A stretch of DNA of 64,000 nucleotides from Sulfurovum sp. UBA5198. GTDB lineage: Bacteria; Campylobacterota; Campylobacteria; Campylobacterales; Sulfurovaceae. The translations under genes were made by a program, and so were the position numbers. The notes beneath the pieces were generated by a model. That model made no database searches and was not told the DNA's origin. It saw only the letters and a list, made by a program, of their open reading frames with translations. How positions within the stretch are numbered: position 1 is the stretch's first letter; each line of letters opens with the position of its first letter. Of this stretch, positions 43,257-51,496 are shown piece after piece. The stretch is from positions 59,234 through 123,233 of the forward strand of contig DHVW01000010.1 of NCBI GenBank assembly GCA_002412865.1, read 5' to 3'.

Positions 43257-43877
43257 TTACTGCTTGTCAAAGTGTTGATAGTCCTTTACATTCCAATCGC
43301 CACCCCATCTCCAGCCATGTCTTTTGAATATCTCCACAGCTTTACTGTTTGGCAATAGCATCGCTTTTTCATTTACGCTAATTTGTGAGGATATATTACG
43401 GTTCTTGTAAATATTCGAAGCCTTATGCGATACATTGCCTGATCTAAATATATATGGATTTTCTATGGGGTTTATATCTATCGCTTTGCCATATGCGTGT
43501 TTGGAATATTTAGTTTCGCCTGTTGCTTTGCGACAATTAAAAGCAGAGGTATTATCAGCTTCTATGGAGTTAAAATCGCTTCCTTTGTACTTTTCTATCG
43601 GGGATATTCTGGCAATAGGGTAGTGTATCTCATATAGCTCTTTGAATATCATCTCTACATCATGGGCAATATCACGATGGACGACTAGTGTGCCATCAAA
43701 TGTATCGCCATTGAAATCGTGGTATTTTACGCTCACATTGCGTAACTCATCACTACTCACGGGACAGCCATTATGCATGCTTACTCCATTCATTGCTCGC
43801 ATATCTTTGTCGTTTAGAGTAGAAATATCTCCAAAAGCTAAACAGCCAAAAAATATAGTAGTTATGAGAAGTTTCAT
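43257..43877 (-). CDS. M15-type D-Ala-D-Ala carboxypeptidase-like peptidase
   Basis: This is a 206-residue exported protein with a signal peptide (residues 1-17). The zinc-peptidase motif SKHAYGKAIDINP supplies His and Asp ligands. The C-terminal WRWGGDWNVKDYQHFDKQ supplies the last His and the catalytic acidic region. M15 enzymes trim peptidoglycan peptides in the periplasm. It begins 7 bases after the folE stop, so the two share a message despite unrelated roles. Confidence 0.88.
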   Translation of the reverse strand: MKLLITTIFFGCLAFGDISTLNDKDMRAMNGVSMHNGCPVSSDELRNVSVKYHDFNGDTFDGTLVVHRDIAHDVEMIFKELYEIHYPIARISPIEKYKGSDFNSIEADNTSAFNCRKATGETKYSKHAYGKAIDINPIENPYIFRSGNVSHKASNIYKNRNISSQISVNEKAMLLPNSKAVEIFKRHGWRWGGDWNVKDYQHFDKQ

Positions 43878-43884
43878 GGTTTAT

Positions 43885-44472
43885 TTAGAAATTTGATGGA
43901 GCTGCAGTGTTGATGAGATTATAAAACTCGCTTCTAGTCCGTTCATCACTTTTAAATAGTCCTCGCAACGCTGAGCTTATTGTGGTGGAGTTTATTTTTT
44001 GCACACCTCTCATCTCCATACACATATGTCTAGCATGAACTACTACAGCAACTCCTTTTGGTTTTATGGTCTCTTCAATCGCTTGAGCTATCTGCTCTGT
44101 GAGTTGCTCTTGTATTTGAAGTCTTCGTGCAAATACATTTACTATTCGTGGTATTTTTGAAAGCCCCACTACTTTGCCATCAGGAATATATGCCACATGA
44201 ACTCGTCCGATTATTGGTAATATGTGATGCTCACACATAGAGTAAAACTCGATATCACGGATTAATACCATCTCATCATTACTACTTGTAAATAGAGCTT
44301 CATTTAGTATCTCTTGTGGATTTTCGCCATATCCACTGGTCAAAAACTCTAAAGCCTTTGCTACACGCATAGGGGTTTTGAGCAGACCTTCTCTATTTGT
44401 GTCCTCGCCCAGTAGAGATATGATTTCACTCGTAGCATTTGCAATCTTTTGTAGTCTTGTTTCGTTATCCAT
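43885..44472 (-). CDS. folE: GTP cyclohydrolase I
   Basis: This 195-residue enzyme opens GTP to dihydroneopterin triphosphate for folate or queuosine synthesis. Zinc and substrate sites lie in FYSMCEHHILPI, GLSKIPRIV and HARHMCMEMRGVQ. ATG at 44472 is preferred over TTG at 44484; the GGA nearest to it is 10 bases upstream. It is divergent from the SPFH gene and coupled to the M15 peptidase gene. Confidence 0.95.
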   Translation of the reverse strand: MDNETRLQKIANATSEIISLLGEDTNREGLLKTPMRVAKALEFLTSGYGENPQEILNEALFTSSNDEMVLIRDIEFYSMCEHHILPIIGRVHVAYIPDGKVVGLSKIPRIVNVFARRLQIQEQLTEQIAQAIEETIKPKGVAVVVHARHMCMEMRGVQKINSTTISSALRGLFKSDERTRSEFYNLINTAAPSNF

Positions 44473-44521
44473 GGCATATTCCAAATATTTTTTTCTATTG
44501 TAGCCAAATAAGATTTAATTT

Positions 44522-44529
44522 GATATAAT
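44522..44529 (+). promoter_or_regulatory. Extended -10 before the SPFH gene
   Basis: TGATATAAT-like sequence with TATAAT at 44524-44529 lies 24 bases upstream of the SPFH gene start, followed by GAGG at 44541-44544 as ribosome site. Confidence 0.45.
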
Positions 44530-44553
44530 TAAAACAAAAAGTGAGGCTTGTAT

Positions 44554-45540
44554 ATGGCATTTTTTGACCCAATAAAACGACAATTACGCTCAGTGATAGA
44601 ATGGGATAGTCCAAGCGATGATTTACTTTTTTACCAATGGAGCGACAACGGTGATGAGATAAAAAATGCCTCAAAACTGATTATTGGACCAGCTCAGGGT
44701 TGTATTTTTGTTTATGAGGGCAAAATACAATCAATTTTTGAGACAGAAGGCGTCATAGATATAGCTACATCCAATAGACCGTTCATCACAACACTCAAGA
44801 AATTTATGCAATTTTTTGAAAGTGAACATAAAGCTGCATTTTATTTTTATAAAAAAAGTATCTTGACTAATCAAAAATGGGGGACTGCTTCACCAGTTAA
44901 ATACATAGACCCAGTATACAAATTTCCTGTTGAATTGGTCTCTTTTGGGAACTATAGCATACAGGTGAAGGACGCCAAAAAGTTTTTTGTCTCAATCATG
45001 GGAGAGCAGAGTGAATTTGGAGTTGAGGCGTTAAAAGATATTGTCAATTCTCGGATTATCCACCCAATGAGCGATTATTTAGCCTCATCAAAATTCTCGT
45101 ATAATCATATCGATGAATATAGGGTAGAGATAGGCGATGCACTAACTGAGAAACTTAGTCATGTATTTGAAGAGCTTGGATTTTTATTGAGTGACTTTAG
45201 GATAGAGGGAACAGATTTTGATGAAAACACAAAAGATAGAATAAACAAAATTGCCAATACTCAAGCGACCAATTATGCTGCACAAGAGGCAGGAATAAGC
45301 TACAAAGACATGAGGCAACTTGACGCACTTAGTGATGCAGCCAACAATGAAGTAGGTGTTTCTGGCATGTTTTTAGGAGCAAATGCTGGACAAGCACTAG
45401 CAACAAATATGGTAGGCTCTATACAGCAAAGTAGCTCTGTTGAAGATAGACTAAGACAGCTAAAAACGCTGTTTGACTCACAATTAATTACAAATGAAGA
45501 GTATGAAAAGAAAAAACAAACCATTCTTGAAGAGATATAA
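44554..45540 (+). CDS. SPFH-domain (virion-core-like) protein with C-terminal SHOCT
   Basis: This is a 328-residue cytoplasmic protein. The SPFH/Band-7 region spans about residues 20-250 and includes the family start MAFFDPIKRQLRSVIEW. A short linker and a C-terminal SHOCT segment follow (RLRQLKTLFDSQLITNEEY). GAGG lies about 9 bases before ATG 44554. It overlaps the zinc-ribbon gene as TAATG. The pair probably forms a membrane-associated scaffold. The general function of this SPFH subgroup is not settled. Confidence 0.83.
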   Translation: MAFFDPIKRQLRSVIEWDSPSDDLLFYQWSDNGDEIKNASKLIIGPAQGCIFVYEGKIQSIFETEGVIDIATSNRPFITTLKKFMQFFESEHKAAFYFYKKSILTNQKWGTASPVKYIDPVYKFPVELVSFGNYSIQVKDAKKFFVSIMGEQSEFGVEALKDIVNSRIIHPMSDYLASSKFSYNHIDEYRVEIGDALTEKLSHVFEELGFLLSDFRIEGTDFDENTKDRINKIANTQATNYAAQEAGISYKDMRQLDALSDAANNEVGVSGMFLGANAGQALATNMVGSIQQSSSVEDRLRQLKTLFDSQLITNEEYEKKKQTILEEI

Positions 45541-46169
45541 TGAGATGTAAATTTTGCTCGGCACCTCTTCCTAGAAAAGGATTGATTTGTGACTATTGTG
45601 GGCAACGCAATCCACTCAACCTCGGTATACTCTCAAAGGTAGATATAGAAGAAAACAATTCAAAATATAATTGTCCAGTTTGTCATATTCCGATGGAAAA
45701 CATAAATATAGGTCTAAAAAAAAGAGTTCTGATACCAAGATGTCGTGAATGTGATGGTGTTTTTGTTTCTGAGGATATTATGGAACGGCTTCTAAAAACA
45801 CAAAATTTCAGAAAAGAAGATTTCGACCCTCTTTTATTGCGTTTCGTCCAAGACAATCCAAGGCACAAGCAAGAAAATATTGTCAGATATAGACAATGCC
45901 CAGTGTGCAATAAAACAATGCAGAGGATAAATTATAGAGCCATTAGTGGCGTCATCGTCGATAGATGCCTTCCCCATGGTGTTTGGCTAGATGGTGGAGA
46001 GCTTAGACAGCTTTTTGAGTGGAAAAAAGTAGGTGGGTCAACAAAAGAGAAGCACAAAACAACTGTTGCTGTAAAAATACCCTCTAGTACTAGATATAGA
46101 AATTCCGAACCAGAACCACTTTTTGATCCTGTCGGCAATTTTCTCACATGGCTATTTGGTGGAGCTTAA
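45540..46169 (+). CDS. Multi-zinc-ribbon protein (TFIIB-type zinc fingers)
   Basis: This 209-residue protein carries three Cys4 knuckle groups. A double-zinc-ribbon is at the start (CKFCSAPLPRKGLICDYC). Two zf-TFIIB units follow, one with CPVCHIPM and CRECDGVF, the other with CPVCNKTM and a final half where CLPHGVW gives Cys and His. The tail is basic and unstructured. It is translationally coupled to the SPFH gene by TAATG, so its partner is probably that protein. DNA, RNA or protein binding cannot be decided. Confidence 0.8.
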   Translation: MRCKFCSAPLPRKGLICDYCGQRNPLNLGILSKVDIEENNSKYNCPVCHIPMENINIGLKKRVLIPRCRECDGVFVSEDIMERLLKTQNFRKEDFDPLLLRFVQDNPRHKQENIVRYRQCPVCNKTMQRINYRAISGVIVDRCLPHGVWLDGGELRQLFEWKKVGGSTKEKHKTTVAVKIPSSTRYRNSEPEPLFDPVGNFLTWLFGGA

Positions 46170-46183
46170 CAGCCCCAAAGTTT

Positions 46184-46522
46184 TTATGCGTAAACGCTCT
46201 CTTTTCCAAAATGTACCACCAGTAAAGCATACATCAAGGCTCGATATTTATTTCTATTGCTACTTCCCATTTTCTCACAAGCTAACTTAATCGCACTATC
46301 CAAATCATCAGACGCATCAACGCCAAGTTTTTTGATTAAAAAATTATTTTTTATTGTACCAAGTTCATCGCTTTGTGAACACGCTACAGTCTCACTATCT
46401 GCATTATAAATAGATGGTCCAAGCCCACTAGTGACTTTATTTATCAAATCATCAGATAATCCAAGACCAAGTTCTTTAGCATTTGCAATATACAAGGCTA
46501 TTTTTTCTTCTTTTTGACTCAT
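46184..46522 (-). CDS. DUF2853 family protein
   Basis: This is a 112-residue cytoplasmic helical protein. The segments GLGPSIYNADSETVACSQ, NNFLIKKLGV and SSNRNKYRALMYALLVVHF are, to my recollection, the hallmarks of DUF2853. The function is unknown. The start has AAGGAA upstream. It is convergent with the zinc-ribbon gene (14-base gap). Confidence 0.8.
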   Translation of the reverse strand: MSQKEEKIALYIANAKELGLGLSDDLINKVTSGLGPSIYNADSETVACSQSDELGTIKNNFLIKKLGVDASDDLDSAIKLACEKMGSSNRNKYRALMYALLVVHFGKESVYA

Positions 46523-46614
46523 TTTAAATTCCTTTTATTAAGATATTGTGTTAAATTATATCATCTTTTTAGATATTTAGTATATTATTTTGATAGCAAT
46601 TAAACTAGAATCAA

Positions 46615-47067
46615 CTACAACCCCCTAAGCGTGATACCCAGATATAATGCCACTAAGCCAAGAGCTATGTTTATTGGCAACAAAACATTAGGAAATAGAG
46701 CTATCAAGGCTTTTGCACTTGCCATATCACCACGCACAAAGAGCTTTGATGCTTTGTGGCGTCTAGTATACATAAATGTAAAATTAATAACCATCACTAC
46801 CCATATCGCCTCTTTGATTAGTACAGTTTTATAAAGTGATGAGCCTTTAAGCGTTAGTGCCATAATAACAGCAGTAACGAGAAGTAAAATTATAAATGGT
46901 ATTACTAGATTGAAGAGTCGTCCGATAATCTCTATAGTTTTGCCTAGTTTGATAGCAGGGTTTTCAATACTCTGCATAATGGGATGAACAGCTATTCTGA
47001 TAGCTATCATGCCCCCAACCCATACTATTGCACTAATCACATGTAAAAAAACTGTTATTCCATTCAT
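46615..47067 (-). CDS. Four-helix membrane protein (CopD/DUF2269-like)
   Basis: This 150-residue inner-membrane protein has four hydrophobic helices. The first carries HVISAIVWVGGMIAIR, typical of the CopD/DUF2269 superfamily, where a His in helix 1 may bind haem or metal. The function is not established. It is read leftward and is divergent from nifS across a 294-base regulatory gap. Confidence 0.65.
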   Translation of the reverse strand: MNGITVFLHVISAIVWVGGMIAIRIAVHPIMQSIENPAIKLGKTIEIIGRLFNLVIPFIILLLVTAVIMALTLKGSSLYKTVLIKEAIWVVMVINFTFMYTRRHKASKLFVRGDMASAKALIALFPNVLLPINIALGLVALYLGITLRGL

Positions 47068-47191
47068 ATATTTTATTCCTCGTTTTTTTGCATTCTAGTA
47101 AACATTTACTTAAATAGGAGTAAGGCACTTGTGCAAAAAATTGTTGGCTTATACACTGGAGATTAGTAGTATTTTCTAATTATTACTAATA

Positions 47192-47208
47192 TTGGAACGA
47201 TATTTGCA
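47192..47208 (+). promoter_or_regulatory. nifS: Candidate sigma-54 promoter upstream of nifS
   Basis: TTGGAACGATATTTGCA matches the RpoN consensus (TTGGCACG-N4-TTGCA) except for one base and keeps the GG-GC spacing of 12. It points toward nifS, 154 bases from the start codon. No clear enhancer-type TGT-N10-ACA site was found upstream. The rest of the 47068-47361 gap is AT-rich. Confidence 0.5.
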
Positions 47209-47318
47209 TAGAAAAACTAGTATTACAAATCGCATTTAACAAAAGTATCTGTATAATCTCATATTTATGTCATGCTTTTATAATACTTTAAGATATGTTG
47301 CTGTATTATCAAATCAAT

Positions 47319-47337
47319 TAGGACAAAAATAGTCCTA
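47319..47337 (+). promoter_or_regulatory. nifS: Palindrome TAGGAC-N7-GTCCTA before nifS
   Basis: TAGGAC-AAAAATA-GTCCTA is a perfect 6-7-6 palindrome. It lies 9 bases after a TATTAT hexamer (47304-47309) and 24 bases before the start codon. It matches the palindrome at 36184-36202 in architecture and in most bases, including the flanking ATTA and TATT. This position suits a repressor. Confidence 0.65.
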
Positions 47338-47361
47338 TTTAGTTAATTTCAAAGGAAAACT

Positions 47362-48564
47362 ATGAGAGTTTATCTCGACAATAATGCAACAACGATTGTT
47401 GACCCGCATGTATTTGAAGAAATGGAACCATTTTTTGTGCAAAAATATGGCAATCCAAATTCACTACATCAGTTTGCAAGTGATACACATAAACCTCTAA
47501 AAGAGGCAATGCAAAAGATTTACGCAGGTATACACGCACCCAACGAGGATAGTGTAGTTATCACTTCATGTGCGACGGAGAGTAACAACTGGGTATTTAA
47601 AAGCATATATTTTGATTATATCCTTACAGGACGCAAAAACCATATTATAATCAGCGAAGTAGAGCACCCTAGCGTTATAGCGTGTGCAAGATTTCTTGAG
47701 TCAAAAGGTTGTAAGGTAACATATTTACCAATTAATAGTGAAGGAATTATAGAGGCTCACACGGTAAGTGCTTTCATCACAGATAAAACAGCCTTGGTAT
47801 CTATCATGTGGGTAAATAATGAAACGGGAGCGATATTTCCAATCCATGAAATAGGCGAAATCTGTAAAGCAAAGGGCGTATTGTTTCATACAGACGCCGT
47901 ACAAGCGATAGGCAAAGTTCCTGTTGATGTTCAGTTGGCTAATGTGGATTATCTCACGATGTCAGCACACAAGTTCCACGGACCAAAAGGTGTGGGAGCA
48001 TTGTATATTAAAAAAGGCAAAGAGTTAACACCGCTATTTCATGGTGGCTCACAAATGGGTGGACTTAGAAGTGGAACTCTAAATGTAGCTGGAATAGTAG
48101 GCATGGGCAAGGCAATGGAGCAAGCGATTGATTCACTAGACTTTGAGATGCACGATGTTAAAGAGCTTAGAGATAGACTTGAAGACGCTGTACTAGCAAT
48201 CAAAGATACTTTTGTAGTAACGCCAAGAGAAAAAAGAGCATCAAATACAATTCTAGTAAGCTTTAGAGGTGTAGAAGGTGAAGCGATGCTTTGGGATTTA
48301 AATCGTCAAGGAATAGCAGCTAGCACAGGAAGTGCGTGTGCTAGTGAAGACCTTGAGAGCAATCCAGTAATGGAGGCTATCGGAGCAGAGGCGGATTTGG
48401 CACATACGGCTATAAGATTTTCTCTAAGTCGTTATACGACAAGTGAAGAGATAGATTTTGTAATCGATGCAGTTAATACTGCGGTTGAGAGACTTAGAGG
48501 AATTTCAAGCTCATATGCTTATGCCCCAGAGGGTCATGAATCTGGTCTGAGCGTCGGACACTAA
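47362..48564 (+). CDS. nifS: Cysteine desulfurase, NifS/IscS family
   Basis: This 400-residue PLP enzyme mobilises sulphur from cysteine for Fe-S assembly. The PLP lysine is Lys204 in SAHKFHGPKG, and the persulphide Cys326 is in STGSACASED, the group I loop. The ATG has AAGGAAA upstream. It forms a pair with nifU, the general Fe-S system of Campylobacterota, where these genes serve housekeeping needs rather than nitrogen fixation. A sigma-54-like promoter and a palindrome stand upstream. Confidence 0.95.
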   Translation: MRVYLDNNATTIVDPHVFEEMEPFFVQKYGNPNSLHQFASDTHKPLKEAMQKIYAGIHAPNEDSVVITSCATESNNWVFKSIYFDYILTGRKNHIIISEVEHPSVIACARFLESKGCKVTYLPINSEGIIEAHTVSAFITDKTALVSIMWVNNETGAIFPIHEIGEICKAKGVLFHTDAVQAIGKVPVDVQLANVDYLTMSAHKFHGPKGVGALYIKKGKELTPLFHGGSQMGGLRSGTLNVAGIVGMGKAMEQAIDSLDFEMHDVKELRDRLEDAVLAIKDTFVVTPREKRASNTILVSFRGVEGEAMLWDLNRQGIAASTGSACASEDLESNPVMEAIGAEADLAHTAIRFSLSRYTTSEEIDFVIDAVNTAVERLRGISSSYAYAPEGHESGLSVGH

Positions 48565-48571
48565 GAGGTTT

Positions 48572-48617
48572 GTCATTCCTGCGAAGGCAGGCAAGGTGCC
48601 CTTTAGGGTGAATCCAG
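48572..48617. repeat. Palindromic repeat in the nifS-nifU gap
   Basis: The segment contains two small hairpins (CCTGCGAAGGCAGG at 48578-48591 and CCCTTTAGGG at 48599-48608) and ends in GAATCCAG. The form TCATTCCTGCGAAGGCAGG is a common dispersed intergenic repeat in bacteria. A related hairpin stands at 59465-59484. Confidence 0.5.
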
Positions 48618-48669
48618 ATGCTACACACACGCCAAATGTGTTGTGAATATGAATTTTAAAGGATAAAAG

Positions 48670-49632
48670 ATGGGAATAGATAGCTTAATAGGCGGAACGA
48701 TTTGGGATGAGTATAGTGACAAAGTCACTCAGCTTATGGCAAACCCAAAAAATATGGGTGAGATTACAGAAGAGCAAGCAGCAGCAATGGGAGCAAAACT
48801 CATAGTAGCTGATTTTGGTGCAGAGAGCTGCGGGGACGCTGTGAGACTTTATTGGGCAGTTACTCCAAATGATGATATCATTGTAGAGTCAAAGTTCAAA
48901 AGTTTTGGTTGTGGTACGGCGATAGCTAGTAGTGATACTATGGCTGAGCTGTGCAAAGGTAAAAGCGTAGATGAAGCAGTCAAGATCACAAATATAGATG
49001 TAGAAAAAGCTATGCGTGACACTCCTGATAAGCCAGCTGTGCCACCTCAAAAAATGCACTGTTCGGTAATGGCATATGATGTTATCAAAAAAGCAGCAGC
49101 TCAGTACAAAGGGGTGGACGCTGCGTCATTCGAAGCGGAAATCATCGTATGTGAGTGTGCTAGAATAAGCCTCTCTACATTGCGTGAAGTTATTCGCATT
49201 AATGAGCTTACAACTATTGAGCAAATCACAGACTATACAAAAGCAGGTGCATTTTGTAAATCATGTATCCGCCCTGGTGGACACGAAGCTAAAGATATAT
49301 ATCTAGTAGATTTACTAGCTGAGTATGAAAAAGAGAAACTAGCACTCATTGCTGATGCTGGAGATAGTGTGAGCTTTGCTCAGATGACAATAGTTCAACG
49401 AATAAAAGCAGTCGACAAAGTAATTGACGAAAATATTCGTCAGATGCTTATCATGGATGGTGGAAATATGGAGATACTAGACATCAAAGAGAACGGCTCT
49501 AATTTTGATATTTATATCCGTTACCTCGGTGCTTGTAGTGGTTGTGCAAGTTCAAGTACTGGCACACTATATGCTATAGAAGCAACACTAAAAGAGAGAT
49601 TGGATGAGAACATTAGAGTGATACCACTCTAA
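48670..49632 (+). CDS. nifU: NifU Fe-S scaffold, three-domain type
   Basis: This is a 320-residue scaffold on which NifS-derived sulphur and iron are built into clusters. The IscU-like N-terminal domain has Cys54, Cys81 and Cys131. The central [2Fe-2S] (BFD-type) domain has Cys161, Cys163, Cys196 and Cys199. The C-terminal Nfu domain has Cys289 and Cys292 in GACSGCASS. All three domains are intact. It lies 105 bases after nifS, the gap being occupied by a palindromic repeat, and is followed by a terminator. Confidence 0.95.
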   Translation: MGIDSLIGGTIWDEYSDKVTQLMANPKNMGEITEEQAAAMGAKLIVADFGAESCGDAVRLYWAVTPNDDIIVESKFKSFGCGTAIASSDTMAELCKGKSVDEAVKITNIDVEKAMRDTPDKPAVPPQKMHCSVMAYDVIKKAAAQYKGVDAASFEAEIIVCECARISLSTLREVIRINELTTIEQITDYTKAGAFCKSCIRPGGHEAKDIYLVDLLAEYEKEKLALIADAGDSVSFAQMTIVQRIKAVDKVIDENIRQMLIMDGGNMEILDIKENGSNFDIYIRYLGACSGCASSSTGTLYAIEATLKERLDENIRVIPL

Positions 49633-49647
49633 GCACAAAATCTTACC

Positions 49648-49667
49648 ATGCCACCACTTGGTGGCAT
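49648..49667 (+). terminator. Rho-independent terminator after nifU
   Basis: ATGCCACCA and TGGTGGCAT pair as a stem (effectively 8 bp with a 4-base loop) followed by TTTTAAT, 15 bases after the nifU stop. Confidence 0.75.
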
Positions 49668-49726
49668 TTTAATAATCTAAACGATATTATGATATACTTA
49701 AACTATTAAATACCAAGGGTAAATCA

Positions 49727-51466
49727 TTGCAGCATTTCATTTCATTTCTAAACAGTAAAGACCCGTCAACTTCACAAATACATGAACAACTAAAAACAAC
49801 TACCGAAGAGTCTTTAATAATTCAGCATATATGCCGTAGATACGCAGCAGGATCAGAGGATTGTAGTGTGATAGATATACTCCAAGAGTGTTTTTCAAAT
49901 GATGAGTATGAGTATGTCAACCAGTTGTCACTTGTCAAAAATATCATAGATTTAGGCTGGATAATCCAAAGTAGTTTTGGTCAAGTAAAAACACATGAAA
50001 GTTCTCGTCTAGAGCTACTCAGTAGTGCGGTTGCTCCAAGTATAATGCTCTTAAAGCTCCTAGAAGATGGAATTATAGAAGACACTCCGCTACCTGAAAT
50101 TAAGCCATATACTGATCACCTTGAGTATCTGCAAGACCAGTTTGATATGGTAACACTCTTGCATTCCATGAGCATATCAAAGCAGGGCTTTGGTGATAGC
50201 TCATCATCAGTTGGAAGACTAAAAAATAAACTCTCACTTCTCACAAGAAGAATAGAGGAACGCATAAGTGTCACAACCGAGCCGATGGAAGTAGAAGAAT
50301 TTTTCAAAGAAAAAGAGCTTGACGAAAAAGAACAAAAGATATTTCTAGCACTACTAAAAGAAGAATATAGTGCAGGAGATGGTCAGTTTCGTGAGATGAA
50401 TAGCCTAATAGAGTTAGTGAGCTTTGATGAATACGATAAGATAAAAAACCGTGCCATATTAGAAGAAGGTTCAAAGCTTATAAGTGAAGAGATTATAGAT
50501 TATGATGAGATACTAAATATATTTGGAGGAATTAGCCGTTCTTTTTTCATAAACGAAGAGGTATTACAGCGAATAATACACCCAAACAAGAAGAAAAAGG
50601 TCATCAAATTAAAACTAGATATGCTCGTAAAAGAACAAGAGATATTTGAGTACCTAGAGCCAACAACAACGCTGGATGATGTGGTTTTGCACGCCACTAC
50701 TAGAGAGACTCTGGATACTATCATCAAGCAAATAGACAAGGATGTTTTTGCCAAATTAAAACTATGGGGTATCAAAGATAAGCGAAAAAGCATAGATGCC
50801 AAAATCATATTTTATGGTCATGCAGGAACTGGTAAGACTATGACTGCTATGAGTCTAGCTAAGACACTTAAAAAGCCGATACTCTCATTTGATTGCTCCA
50901 AAATACTATCAATGTATGTAGGCGAGAGTGAGAAAAATGTCCGTAAGATTTTTGATGATTTTAAAGCATTAAGCACAAAAGCAAAAGTAGAGCCGATATT
51001 ACTGCTAAATGAAGCTGACCAATTCCTCAGCAGTCGAATAGAAGGCACAGGAAGTGGCAGTGACAAGATGCACAATCAAATGCAAAATATATTTCTAGAG
51101 CAGATAGAGAGATTTGAGGGGATTTTGATAGCCACAACGAATCTACTTGGCAATATTGATAAAGCTTTTTCTCGTAGGTTTGACTATAAGCTTGAGTTCA
51201 AAAAACCAGCCAAAAAACAGAGACTTCAGCTATGGCAACTGATGCTACCAGAAAATGCAGATTATGAAGATGGCTTTGAGATAGAAAAGTTAGCGTCTCA
51301 TGAACTTACGGGAGCTCAAATAAAGCTAGTGATTAAAAACACAGCCTACAAAGTAGCAGTGCGAGATGAGAGTTTATTTACTCAGGCAGACTTCGCTGAG
51401 GAGATATCAAAAGAGACTGGCAGTAGCTTTGATCATGATGGTAAAAGCATGGGCTTTAGAGTCTAA
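49727..51466 (+). CDS. AAA+ ATPase with unrecognised N-terminal half
   Basis: This is a 579-residue protein. The AAA domain (about residues 350-560) has Walker A GHAGTGKT, a Walker B-like PILLLNEADQF in which Asn replaces the usual Asp, and arginine-finger-type AFSRRFDYK. The NEAD form recurs in a subgroup of AAA proteins that remodel other proteins. The first 340 residues are helical and not recognised. The start is TTG at 49727 with AAGGG upstream. The RND exporter gene follows 30 bases later, so the two may work together. Confidence 0.8.
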   Translation: MQHFISFLNSKDPSTSQIHEQLKTTTEESLIIQHICRRYAAGSEDCSVIDILQECFSNDEYEYVNQLSLVKNIIDLGWIIQSSFGQVKTHESSRLELLSSAVAPSIMLLKLLEDGIIEDTPLPEIKPYTDHLEYLQDQFDMVTLLHSMSISKQGFGDSSSSVGRLKNKLSLLTRRIEERISVTTEPMEVEEFFKEKELDEKEQKIFLALLKEEYSAGDGQFREMNSLIELVSFDEYDKIKNRAILEEGSKLISEEIIDYDEILNIFGGISRSFFINEEVLQRIIHPNKKKKVIKLKLDMLVKEQEIFEYLEPTTTLDDVVLHATTRETLDTIIKQIDKDVFAKLKLWGIKDKRKSIDAKIIFYGHAGTGKTMTAMSLAKTLKKPILSFDCSKILSMYVGESEKNVRKIFDDFKALSTKAKVEPILLLNEADQFLSSRIEGTGSGSDKMHNQMQNIFLEQIERFEGILIATTNLLGNIDKAFSRRFDYKLEFKKPAKKQRLQLWQLMLPENADYEDGFEIEKLASHELTGAQIKLVIKNTAYKVAVRDESLFTQADFAEEISKETGSSFDHDGKSMGFRV

Positions 51467-51496
51467 TGCTTACTAGATAAAGTAAGCGAGGTCGTA

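Noticed and set aside
47192..47361. NifA-type enhancer to go with the sigma-54-like promoter
   Set aside because: No TGT-N10-ACA was found upstream; the closest candidate has an 8-base spacer.
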